A DNA stretch of 64,000 nucleotides from assembly GCF_019649055.1 (NCBI RefSeq), contig NW_026570283.1:1-64000 (forward strand). Direction: 5' to 3'. The notes beneath the pieces are model-generated. The model made no database searches. It saw only the letters and a program-made list of their open reading frames with translations, and was not told where the DNA came from. The first letter of the stretch is position 1; every line of letters begins with the position of its first letter. The stretch comes from Paramacrobiotus metropolitanus (Eukaryota; Tardigrada; Eutardigrada; Parachela; Macrobiotidae). The position numbers were made by a program, and so were the translations under genes. Shown piece after piece: positions 18,860 through 30,819 of the stretch.

Positions 18860-21502
18860 AGGAATGTGAGGTTGTAGGATAACGGCGTGGGTTGTGGTGT
18901 AGAATCGGTAGTTTCTGTTCGTACTGTTTGTATCCGGGTTACGGTGTAGTTTTTTGTAGAGGTCGCAAATATGGTTCGTGCCGGTGACCCTAAGTTGTAT
19001 CGCTTCATCCTGACAACGGCCCTTTGTTCGACCATGACACTGCCATTCACCCGAAGAACTAGAATAATTGTGTTGTTAAAGGACGTAAGATAAATTAAGA
19101 AATCACACTTCCTACATTTGCAGTCTACGACAACACACTGTAGCATGTTTAACCGGAAAGAGTTTTCTTTACGCGAAATCGGAGAAGCCATTAGATACTT
19201 TTTTAGGCGGTAACCGATCTCTAATTCGATTGTTCCACTTCACAGTCTTTTATTCATGTAAAGTGTCTATGTGGTAATGTTGAAAACCTGTTTGGGAGGG
19301 ACAGTTTTATGTCCAAAATGGCAACTGCACATTATATACATTGCCATACTTTTCCCATTTATAGTACATGCTTTATCAAGAACTTACTATGGCTGTAGTA
19401 TGGTATGTTCACACTTCACACTATAGACTAAGTACTTAGCTGTATAAATAAATTACCACGGCATACAAATCGAAACCAGTAAACAATTTATTGCTGCACA
19501 GCTTGCACTGCGTCTGGGCTGTAGCAACTAGCAAGAACATCCAAAATTCATCACCAATAAATCGGTTGGATCGGATGCATATCCCTTCTCTTGTGATGGC
19601 ATGAATCACGAGAGGTTGTTGAACAATTATAGCCTCACTTAAAGGTCACATGAAAAACCTTTTCTTACAATTCAGGTATCGTGATCGAACAAAGGCTTAG
19701 ATTGACATCTGCGGTAAATGAAATGTTTCCTAAAAGCGGCAGCCGTGTCAACCAAAAAAATTCATTTTTTTCTGTTGTACATAGTTTGCGGCTAGCCTGA
19801 TCAACTCGTCAAGCAAAGCAGTTACGAAAGAAGTCTTGCGATTTCTGAAACCGTGTTTTACAAATCAAGTGTCATGCAGAAACTTCGTGAAAGCGGTAAT
19901 ACCAAACGCGGTGTACAGTTTTGTCACAACAGTATGCGAGTAGGTGTGCGCGTAATCTGCGTCAAAAATGACTGTGCCATGGGATGCCTTTTGCTCCAAC
20001 CTATAGCTACCAAGGTCAATTGTATATGTACGGCGACGGAACGGCACCCACATTTAATTTTCGATTAAGAGCACTTGTCTCCGCAGTTGTTTTCATGCAG
20101 ACGGATCAAAAAGATTACCTGTGGGGCTGACACAGCTTATTGCATAATATTAAGTGATTTTTTCGATTTTTGAAGACAAAATTCTGTTTGGGGCGCTCTT
20201 ACCCAAAGTGAAAAAATTATAGCAAAAAACATAAATTTCACACCATAAATTTCACACTACATAAATTTCACACTACATAAATTTCACACTACAAAAACAT
20301 AAATTTCACACTACAAAAGTTATCGCGGCTTTTTAATTTTTTGAGTTGAATGTGTCTCATGTGGAATCTTCTTTAATAAATCGTCTGGCGTTAATTTGTT
20401 TGATAAACCACCAAGATGAAAGCTTTTTTATTGTTGATATTTGTCTGAGTATTAATTTTCCCATTCCGGATCCCACACCACTGCAGCAGGAAAGTGGTAG
20501 AATATTGATCCTATAGGAATTGGGTGCTCGAGGTATTCGTCTGTGCAGCAATTACCATATCGTGGAGCGTATTACTCGTACTTTATAGCACCTATAATAG
20601 CCACCATCAATGATTATTAGATTAGTGTAAAAAAATCCCTTATTATTGCGTGCAATAAAATTTAATCAGGTGTAATCAAATTTTATGGATAACCTTGGCT
20701 GGATTGATACTTTGAAAAGACCGATCTTCCCGCCTTAAATTTACCATTGCCCAGCCTCTCGTGTGCGCGCCATTCCTTTGTTCCCATGTAGATTTGCATC
20801 ACGCAAGGTATGCTTCTTTTAGCCGGCCCAGGGTTTATGACAATAATTTTCTAAGCGTAAACTTTTCATGCCAAAGCCGACTAAAAAGTATTGACATCCT
20901 ATACATCGCAGCCCGCTATTAATGCATTGTACGCACAACGTAGATCGTACGGACAACAGCCCACGTACTCATTATTCGTCCCCAATCCCCATTACTACAG
21001 CCGCCCATTGTCCCCGATGATGCCGGTGAGGCAATGTACTGCATGCGCAATCTGTTAAGTGCAGTTCCATGTTGATGGGGCTAATAATCTTAATCTGCTA
21101 TTAAAGAGTATGATGTGCACTTTGGGAAGTGTATGCCCGACAGTCAGGCTCGGTTGATTTCGACTTCCTTTTCATAATCTTTGTACAAGCCCGACAGTGA
21201 CCGGGATCGATCTTCCTCTCGCTGTCATTAGTTCTCTGCTCCCGCCTTTACTTGGCGCACTTGTATTCATTTATACCAGTACCCCAGTATGCGACGTATA
21301 AAAGTCCTGTTTCACGCGTGTCGACGTTGCCTAATAGTGCGCTAGATTTTGATAAAGGACTGTCGCAATCAGGATGATGTATTTGCGATTAATCTAATTA
21401 TCACTAACAGACAACTTCGTCGCACTCCATTACCGGCGTTACTAACGTCGCGCTGACCCGACAACAGACTGTATAACTGTTGCACAATCTCCAAGGTCAG
21501 AC
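18860..21502. other. Intergenic region with a short tandem repeat
   Basis: No gene is supported. At about 20225-20320 there are four to five copies of an 18-bp unit containing CATAAATTTCACAC. Several ORFs of 60-128 codons lie here (for example minus strand 18805-19191) but show no family match or consistent splice pattern. Confidence 0.45.
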
Positions 21503-24031
21503 ATGATTTTTAACAGTTCCTTTTTAAATATTTCATTCATGTACGTAAATTCTTCGGGAGCGAATGACACCGGCAACGGCACCGCCGGTGAGGTGCAGAT
21601 GGTCTTCAATTTCGCCGGCATCAGTACCATTATCCTGCTGTTCCTCACCGTGTTTCTAAACGTCCTGGTGCTTTTCTTATTCTACCGTATTGGCAACATG
21701 ACCCGCAAACCATTTAACGTGTTCATGGTCAACCTGATTGCCACGGATTTGCTCTACTGTGTCTGGGAGGATGTGTTTGATATCGGCATCAATATCTGGC
21801 CTAACTACTGGATGAACAAGACCCCCGCTATTTGCTCGGTATACTTGTACGCCAATTACACCTTACGTAAGTCAAGCTTATGTTTTAATTATCCGCTACA
21901 ATTGCCGGGAACGTCATGGGTTACAATAAGTTGTTTCTGCGATAAATAATTACGAAGGAAGCATAAACCTTTTACTTGGAACCACACAAAGAACTTTCTT
22001 GGTATCACATGATGTGACTAGACAGGCAAAAGATCTATACATAAATTTACATACCAAGCAATGGGAAGCATTATCGGTTTACGGTTGACGAAACTTGCCG
22101 AATGCAATGCTGCACGAATCGACATTCGACAGTTCATGATACAGTATAATATATAATTATTACTCGTATTATATGTACTGGTACACATCGCATGAATATC
22201 ATAATATTGCTACAAGGCATCTGCGCTATGACCACATGGATACGCAGGAAAAACAGGATACGGTTTGTTTACCACCATTCTATTCCCAAACATGTGAATG
22301 AATAGCGCGGCAATTCCCGCGGAGATCCGCTGGCGGATTAGCCTCAACCTGACGAATCTCATTTATTCCGTACTCATTTCGTTTACAGTGTGTCGCGCAT
22401 TTGGTACCACTTGTTTAGCCAACCACACCGTGACGTGCCCGTTAAGCGCCACTTGTAGATTTTGAATAGACGTATCCCTCCCGCCGCTCACACCAACCAT
22501 CGCTTAATTGAAGTTTCTTCACACTGCGTGGCTCCATTGACAACCATACGGAGTATTCCCGTAACAATTTTATGAAACCCTCATTAAAATCCGGTACAAT
22601 TCGGGCTCTGCAGCGTTCGCGACTGACGTTAGTCTCTTGAAAAGCCGATTTAACTGCCAATTAAGGCCACAACGTAGTACTCTTACAAAGGTACCACACC
22701 TGCGGCTTAATTTTGACAGTTCTAATATGATTTACGACATCGGCTAGATTGCTTTAAAATTTCCTCATATTGTTAACCGACGTTAATCTTTTTGTTTTCT
22801 TGGGATACCCTACAGAAGCTATGGCATGTAATGCCCACATGCTGATCACCATCAACCGCCTGTGGGCCATCATCTTCCCCATATCCTACAAGTCCAACCA
22901 GAAGGTCTCGGTGTTCGTGGCGATCTGCGCGGCGGAATGGATCTACGTGCATGTGGTTGTCTTCCCGGGTTTCTTCATTGATATGTTGTACTACCGGAAG
23001 GATTTGTACGAAACGGGCTGTGGTCTCAACTCGGAGGCACAACAAGCGTGGAGTGCGGCATCCATGATTCTGCTGCTCGACGTGCCCTTGTCCATCATTG
23101 TTGGGGCGTATCCGTTTATACTGTACAAGCACCAGCGACGTCAAAATGAGCTGCGCCGTCTCCACCCCACCCAGGTATACTGTAGAATAATGTAAAATTT
23201 CACTCGGGAAACGACAATAGTAATATATTGTCATGATTTAAATACAAAAACCATATAGTATCGCAGAAAAGTTGATCGGAAAAGGTCACTATGTTAGAAT
23301 TATGTCAGTGATCTTGATAACGAGTTGACAATGGAATTCTTCATAACATTATACTTACAGCATTCAGAGAGTTTCGGGCTTTTTTAATTATTTGGTAATA
23401 TATTACTGAATATGTGCGCTTGAATCACGACTGCACGTTATTGTATGTGGTTTCAGCAACACCGCCGGTAAGAAAATCGAATTATGCGCTGGTAAAACCT
23501 GATCTCTGTGGAAATTAAATGCGTAGCTGTATGGACAGCTTAACAGTCATTAAAAACTTACATATTAATATATATTATTTTGGCTAGTCATTTACACGTA
23601 TTTTGTGCATTTTTCTACTTGTGAAGGTGACCCAGACAAACCATGTGTCCAACAGTAAGGCAGGACATCAGGGACAGATATCTCACAGCCAGCATGTGGA
23701 CCCAGAGGAAGGAGCGTCCACCGTGGCAACGGCCAACGGTAACAAGAAGATGGGACGGAAAGTGGCTTTGCAGCCCATGTTGATACTAACCTTATTGACC
23801 ATCAGCGTGGTCATTTGCTGGACCCCAAATGCAACGTTCTACATGTATTATGCCTTTAATGAGTCGAATGACACGTTTGCGCCGCTCCAACCCTATATTA
23901 TTTTCTTGTTCAACGTGCAAATCTTAATGGATCCGCTGCTGTTCCTCGTCGCTTTAAGTGATCTGCGTGCCGGATTGTTTGGACTATTTGAGAAGCCGCT
24001 ACGTTGGTTCCGAGAGAAAGGATGCGCTTAA
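21503..24031 (+). CDS. Rhodopsin-class G-protein-coupled receptor, lineage-divergent (three exons)
   Basis: The exons are 21503-21866, 22816-23174 and 23627-24031. They sum to 1128 nt, giving 375 residues. The short N-terminus has Asn-X-Ser/Thr sites. TM1 (IILLFLTVFLNVLVLFLFY) is followed by the TM2 motif KPFNVFMVNLIATDLLY. TM3 ends in TINRLWAIIFPISYK, where NRL stands in place of the usual DRY. The disulphide cysteines are present (AICSVY at the TM3 top, ETGCGLN in loop 2). A long third intracellular loop, Gly/Ser/His-rich, comes before TM6 (ISVVICWTPNATFY), and TM7 carries MDPLLFL in place of NPxxY. It should signal through a G protein at the plasma membrane; the ligand is unknown. A related first exon lies at 62299. 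Confidence 0.85.
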
Positions 24032-24701
24032 ATGCGACATAGAGCGTATGTGACCTTTAGTTATTGCTTTACTTTTAGTTGATGCAGATGTTCTGCCAAT
24101 ATATTATGCTAAAATGTGATGAATCATATTCCATATTCATAAAGTACCTTGCTCACAGAAGTGTTTCTGGATAAGCCGTGAGTTGACATTGAATTATACT
24201 GTGTGTACGCTAGTTTTCATTGTAGTGTGGTTGTGTGTATATAATTACAATGGATTCGCACTTAACAAATTGTTTTGGCTGAATTTTGCTTCTTGGTGCT
24301 TGTCGTTAGCATTGTTATCTCTTGTACTTTTTGCAAAAGTTCACGGAGCTGTTTCATAGCAAATACGCACACCATATATGCGCTATATGTGTCGATGATG
24401 GACCTTTTCATTTCAGTAGAGCTTGTGCCGAGTAGTCGTGTAGAACAATATAAACAGCGGGTTTTACCCCTGCATATGTCGTTTCTGCATAACGTTGATC
24501 AATATTCAACACTGCATATTATCCAGGGAGGAGTGGCAAATAATAAAATCTAAATAAATATGCACAATAGATATCCGGATAATCTTCCACAGGGCAGTCT
24601 GGCCGTATATAACAGAGAGTATTTTGAACTTGCTCTGGATAACGGAAATTGTACTTTTTCGTCACTTGTAGTTATTTGCAGAAAATTGACATAAACTTAT
24701 C
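24032..24701. other. Intergenic, no feature seen
   Basis: AT-rich 3' flank of the receptor gene and upstream region of the transporter. A 92-codon ORF at 24275 has no recognisable family or splice context. Confidence 0.4.
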
Positions 24702-27700
24702 ATGCAGATATCATCCGTTAAGAGTAAAGAGCTTTGGAATATTGTGTTGTTGAGTTTCGGGTTTTTCTTCAGTATGGGAACATTATTAGCCTGCATGTTG
24801 TCCGAGGTAATGCAGCCCACTTGCGCAGGTTATGACGAAATTTTATTTCCACAGACAGGCGGTGCAGTGATGCGATCTGTATTTCCAGAAGCAGCATGTA
24901 ACGCGTCTCGTTCTTCCCTGTTTGCTGAATTACTTTCATGTGCAATATAGTACAGTATCTGTCATCTATGCATTACGGACGTTTTAAAACTAAGAGTTCT
25001 ATGTTTCGTTTAGACAATATTACTTCACGGAGTTCAAGATTCAGTAAGAAATTTTTCTCGCGTTTCGCTGATTGAACGGCTCTATGATAATCAAACCGAT
25101 ATGGATTTTCGTAGCACTTCCAAGGCACACCGACAATGGGCTACATTTGTTTGGCCCTCAATTTTGGTAAACGTTGATTTCGATCGCCGTATTACCGTAC
25201 GCAAATGGCACCGGTTAATTACTAATCAGTTGGTTGTGACAGCGTCGTTGGCAGTGTCGTACGCCCTCTCACCACCTTTGGTAAGGAACACGATTACGTA
25301 ACAAATGCTGCAAATTAAAGTGCTAACTAGTTTTAGTATAGCTAATACATATTAAAAACTCAATATTAATTGTGCAAGTAACAGGGACACTATTCTGCGG
25401 AATAAATAATGGTCATTGATGAGAAAACGTGACCATTAATGTACAGCCACCGTCAGCAATGATTGTTAATATCAGCCGGATTTTATAAATTACTTATGAA
25501 CCTTTTATACAACCTCAGTCACGCATAAGGAAGCTGTTCTTCATTTGAACAGGCAGCAATCTTTGGATCGAAACTCCTGATCGTTGTGGGAGCCGGTAAG
25601 GTGGATTTGCAGTGGTGTTGGGCTGAAGAGAATAACTGGACTTGACTTACAAAATTAGGGTTGACATCTACTAAGTCAACGCTTTATGTGAAAGCAAAGA
25701 AGTCATAAGATGATTTAATGGTGACAACGAAGTTAACGAAGACAAAATCGCACCAAAATAACAACTGGAAACAACACACATGCTGTGAAAAAGATTTCTG
25801 TTTATTGATGTTAGGTTTTGAGAAAAACAGACCAGAAATTCAGTAATTTTTGTCCTGTTCGGGAATGTCATTGTTGTTGTGCAGCTGATGTTTTTTAAGT
25901 TGAGTTCTAAATTCTGGTTGATTGTTTTTGTTATCTGCCTTGCAGTTAATGTTAATGTTCGCATAATAAACTGCACGTTTTACACTGCTCCACACAAGGT
26001 CATACGACTGCCTAACTACACCAGTCAGTTTAAGAGCGTTTGTAGAGAAACTGGAACCATGAACGTACTACGAGTTTACGTAATTTATAGCGCTCTTGAC
26101 ACTTTCCCTATCCGCCTATTTCCGGCCACTGGAAATCACATTATACTTGTCAGCCATGACCCAAGGTCTTGGGAGTGGCATTTTATGGACGGTTTACAGC
26201 TATTTCCTCACGGTGAATTCCACCAAGGAAACAATCGGAAGGTAACAGCAGCAGCAGTTTTTGAACATTTGTTAGTGGTAATACTGAATATTTTCTGTTT
26301 GCAGAAATACTGGAATATTTTGGGTTATATTTCATTGCGGGTAGCGGGACATACACATTAGTCATTATATCAAAACGTTACTACTTATAGAGTAACAAGT
26401 AACAATCAATCTAATTATTACGGTTGTTTGATTACAGATCAGTTTGCTGGATTGTCTGCTTTTACACTCTCACCAGTCTTTTTGCCGATATGAATAAAGT
26501 CCGTACAATATTTTTCGCCATTCTGCTGCCTTCCTCGGCACTGGGTATCCTGGCACTGGCTATGCTTCGCCATCCCTGGTTCTTTATTATTAGCGTGACA
26601 AAGCGAACCGCTGACTCAAGGTCAGGAGGAAGAAAGATTCTAAATATTCAGTTTGCGAAGACATGGTTTTGCTGATAAAGCAGATTTGAAATGCTAATGT
26701 ATTACCACGTTTGTATGTCGCTGTTGTTATGAATCTCTAGGCGCGAGTCAATAGCTGTTACCGCTGTATCCATATTTCGCCGAATAATAGGTAAGTAAAT
26801 AAGGACATGTGCAAATATTTTATTTCCGACCAAGAGTCATTAGCAGATTACTCGTAGACCTGCCTGTAGCCCATTTTTTGGTTTGAATTCGAAGTGACCA
26901 CGGTAGAAAAATTTGTCACAGTGTCATAAACCACGGAAATTCATTCCCAGCTAATGAGAACCAGGACGTTCCGTTTAACTATTTATTTACGTTGTAGCGG
27001 GTGCAACATTGTTGCAGATGATGAGTTAAAGATGGCACTTTCAAAGCCTATGCTTCTTCTTTCTCCCATGTTTGTGTACATGGGTAAGAGAAACTTACGT
27101 CGAATGTTCCAAGTAAGGCGATAAACGTATTTCATACTTAAATTGAACAGGAATGGAAATGACCTTTTGGATGAATGTTTATGGAACGGCACTGGGCTAT
27201 ACACTGCGTTTTGGCACCGAACGAGAGCGACTGGTTGGTCTAAATGGAATGGTGGTCGGTGCTGGACAAATCGCCGGTAACAGATACAATGACACTGATA
27301 CTTGAAAAAACTTCAGCTTTTTGCTTCGCAGGGGGATTTATATACGGTTTGTCTGCCAACTGGTTTCGCAAACGTGGCCGCGATTTGGGAACGTTGATAG
27401 CTTTATTGCTTCATTTTGCTGCTTTCTATCTTGCCTTTGTAACGCTACCCGACACGGCTTCTCTGGAGGAAACCGACAAGCGTTCCTACTTTGCCATAGA
27501 GTACGTAAGCACCATATTCTATGTACAATTGTTGATCGATGACGGGCTTACTGTTTTATTTTACGCTAGCTCCTCCCTTGCCATGATTTGCTCGTTTCTT
27601 CTCGGATTCGGTACGTATTGGCACGAATGTTTTTCAGAAAAATCGCAGCATTTTTGGAGATGTTGCACTTACCTGTGATTTAAAATATTCTCCTCGTAGG

Positions 27701-28175
27701 CGACGCCGGTTGGAACAATCCGGTAGCACCAATAAGGCGATAGGTTGCTTAATTGTAAGCAGTGTAGAACCGAAAAGTTTTGCTCTTGTAGCTTTTCTCG
27801 TTACTGGATACACTGCATCCACACAATCCTGTGGCGGCATTCGCTGTTTTTCAAGGGTATCAGGTAATATAGCGCTTTTCAGCTTGCACGCAACACTACT
27901 GTTACCAACTGCACAAGTGCCGGTATCCGTCGTAGGCGATTGGGAACCTAATCTCCTTTGCGTATTCAACATGCTTAACTCTACCCTATCAGCTAGCGAT
28001 TCTCGTGGTGGCCGGTGTCGCAGGACAATTTGGTTTCTGCATTGTGGAATGGAAGGCAGTGTCGGACGAAGTGAAAGCGCACATGTCTAAGTGTGCTTCG
28101 GTGGCCTCCCAGTTATCTGAAGGAACGGTTGCCACTTCCGTCTGCGATCTGGATTTAACGGAAACAAAAGTTTAA
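24702..28175 (+). CDS. MFSD11/UNC-93-like membrane transporter (about 12 or more small exons)
   Basis: Resolved exons: 24702-24806, 25014-25280, one around 25557-25601, one around 26430-26590, then 27018-27083, 27151-27275, 27332-27500, 27570-27610, a 23-nt exon at 27700-27722, 27792 to ~27862, one from ~27883 ending near 27922, and a last exon to a TAA at 28173. Family signs in order: ELWNIVLLSFGFFF (TM1), MALSKPMLLLSPMFVY, GMEMTFWMNVYGTALGYTLRFG, ALLLHFAAFYLAFVTLP, ICSFLLGFGDAGWNNP, NPVAAFAVFQG and FGFCIVEWKA at the C-terminus, which follow the human MFSD11 pattern. UNC-93-like proteins are 12-TM major-facilitator members without a firmly known substrate. Exons between 25.6 and 26.4 kb are unresolved, and a frame problem near 27863 is noted separately. 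Confidence 0.72.
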
Positions 28176-28505
28176 CACTTCTGAGTGTTATGGAATGTGT
28201 TGGCGGTGTTGCTGTAGCCTGGTAAATGCTGTAGTAATTAGGTTCTGCATTTCTTGAAGTCATTGAAGTTATAATTATTTGTGATGTGTTCTATCAGAGT
28301 CATTTACAGCAGTGTTTTCATGAAGATCGAAATATGAACATCCTATTATTATTAGCGCTCATAAATCATATTGTACGAATGATTGCCCGACTTTATTGAG
28401 CAGATATTGTACTAACAACTTATGTACAATATCAATAATTAAGTTTGGTTTGCACAAGAACTACATAAAAGCAAGAACGTACGGACGATTTCACGCAACT
28501 TCGGA
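28176..28505. other. Spacer between convergent genes
   Basis: The 3' ends of the transporter (+) and the decarboxylase (-) face each other here. No other feature is seen. Confidence 0.4.
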
Positions 28506-29846
28506 CTACTTCAGGAGATGTAGGTCGTCTTCAGATATACAGACAACGGTACTAGCTGTGGGAACACCATTGAAATTTGATGACAATTCTTTGGCGTAGC
28601 TGCCCATATTCTGAATTTCCAACCACGTTCCGGTGCTCAGTGTTGGCAGGGCGAGATCCTGGGCTATGATATCTTCCGGACTGCATGTCGGTCCATATAA
28701 AGTCGACGGCTGACAGGGCTGCTCAGTTACGTCGAACGACGGTTCGTCTAAGGGATGCACGCGCATCTTCAGTTTGGGTTTGAAGATATCAATGGGTCGG
28801 CATGCACCGTAGACACCATCAGCCAGCACATAACCCGGTTGGCGCTGTTCCTCTTTCACTGTTTTCACTCCGATCACCGGCAGAAACAGCGACTGCGCCG
28901 TGGTCATAATCAGCTGGCCGGGTTCGGCGATCAGGCGCACGCCCGACGCCGGGGGAAAGTGGGTGTCTAAGGCACTGCCCAGGTCATGACAGAATTCTTC
29001 AAAGGTCAATCGTGCGTTACTCCAGTCGCCGCGGAATCCTCCGCCAATGTCTAGGATGGAGAACGGTCGAACGTTGTTTTGTGCAAATTCAAAGAGTTCC
29101 TTGGCCTTTTCGATGGCCCCGATGTGGGCGGTGGCTTCGCCGTTGACTCCGACTCCGACGTGGAAGGCCACGCCTACCACGTTGAGACCTAGGTCCCACG
29201 CTTTCTGGATGAGAGATTTGGCGGTGGCTTCGTACACGCCAAAACGGCCGTGCATTTGACCTTTAGCGTCAACGTGCGGGTTGTTGTAGCGCAGACGCAC
29301 CATCAGCTGGGCGGTGGGGTGGTAGGTTTTGAGTTTGAGGAGTTCGTCGGCGCTGTCGAAGACGGTGAGGCGGACGTTGTGCTGGGCGGCATGAAGTATA
29401 TTGGAGACGGATTTGCAGGTGTTAGAGTAGACGAGACGGCCCGGGTTGACCACGTGAATTAGGGTCCGGTCGATTTCGGAGCGGGTGGCGACGTCGAAAC
29501 CACAGCCCAGTGCGGCCAGGGCACGGAGAATTAGCGGGCTCGAGTCACATTTGACGGCTGCAATAGGATTCAGGTAGAATTAGTTTAAAACTTCGGTGTG
29601 CTTTGGTTATAAGTTATGAATGACCTATTTAGCCGGCGTACCGTAGTGGAGACCGACGCGGGGTAGATTGCGTTGCCACCTCCTAACAATGTCAATGATT
29701 CTGTTAAGATCGAGAATAAAGAATGCATCATCTGAGAATTGCATCCATTTCTTGGTTAACGCAGCCCGGATAATCGTATTTCGGGTGACTTTCTCGTCGG
29801 TAACGGCAATTTCAAGTGAAGACTTGGTAAAATCGCTCAGCGTCAT
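28506..29846 (-). CDS. Ornithine decarboxylase family protein (two exons)
   Basis: The exons are 29846-29642 and 29557-28506, 418 residues, split inside the AVKC motif as LHY|AVKCD. This is a PLP-dependent fold-III decarboxylase; ornithine decarboxylase makes putrescine, the first step of polyamine synthesis, in the cytosol. Visible residues: the PLP lysine K71, H201 in VAFHVGVG, the glycine loop LDIGGGF (240-242), E280, the catalytic cysteine C360 in YGPTC and Y389 in NMGSY. Two positions differ from the mouse enzyme: the phosphate-binding Arg of EPGR is Gln283, and the Asp after the catalytic Cys is Ser361. It could be a normal decarboxylase, one with altered substrate, or an antizyme-inhibitor-like relative; the retained Lys and Cys favour an enzyme. 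A TATA box ~150 bp upstream supports this start over an ATG at 29981. Confidence 0.88.
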
Positions 29847-29995
29847 TTTGGTATCAATATTTACTGTAATGTTTTTATTAAGTCGAACTCCAATACACTT
29901 CAAACAACACCGCAGCCGGAGCAACCACAAACGATATTCGTGGTGTAAGTAAAATCGTTTGTAACAATGACCGCTGTGCAAACTGGATGGCGTTC

Positions 29996-30009
29996 TTCTT
30001 TTTATATAT
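29996..30009 (-). promoter_or_regulatory. TATA box of the decarboxylase gene
   Basis: The minus strand reads CATATATAAAAAG, about 150 bp before the chosen start codon. Transcription would be expected to begin about 25-30 bp further on, near 29970, leaving a leader of roughly 125 nt. Confidence 0.5.
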
Positions 30010-30819
30010 GCTCACCGCCGACGAACGCAAATGAGACTTTGTCAGTCACGTTATTCGTGTGATGCATCTTTTCGTGTACCAGGAACGTAAGGCCAATGAT
30101 AATCGCCGGTGAATGGGACATTTGACGTGTTATCAGACTTCGATTGTATTGCGGCCACAATTTTTCTAGATAAGAAAAACACCAATTGTACGCAGATTGT
30201 ACGACTTCATTAATGCCGTAGCAAACGTTGCTGTCATTATAACTACATTTATTTGCGGCTGCGTACTTATTATGGTAACAGTAATACAGCATAATCACAT
30301 AAAACTTTCATATGAGTATGGAATTAAACAGATTTTCGAGGACATCGCAGACAACACAACAAACTGCATTGCAGGTACTTGAAAGTTGAAGGATGGTTAA
30401 TTTTTTAGTTTTAAAAGTTTCAACGGTTTTAAGGGTTTAAGCAAAATATTACAAGCTTTGATTTGCACAGTAAATTATATGCACGAAAATTGATATTGTA
30501 ATACGTCCAACATAAATTGCGATTGCGGCGCACATACGGTAGTTGCGTTCAGTGTGAAGGTTTGTGAAACTACCAGCTTTCTTTGTAGACAAATAACATA
30601 TTATTTTTCCGAATGCCATTTAATGCCGGTGTCCGTTAATTAATATCACACAATTATCGAGGAAGTGGAACTTATCGCAAGCAATGTAAAATGATCAAGT
30701 GCAACATGGGAACAAAACAAGAACGACAATAATAATCATTGCATTAACTGGTACACACTATTTAACGAGTATACTTCAACAACAAAACCAAAACGTCAGA
30801 AAAACAAGAGAAAACAGAT
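30010..30819. other. Intergenic, no feature seen
   Basis: Between the decarboxylase promoter and the 3' end of the ZP gene. No gene-like ORF or repeat is seen. Confidence 0.4.

Noticed and set aside
18805-19191. A 128-codon minus-strand ORF beyond the host gene
   Set aside because: No recognisable domain, no consistent splice partners; left unannotated.
22773-23234. A 153-codon minus-strand ORF
   Set aside because: Antisense shadow of GPCR exon 2.
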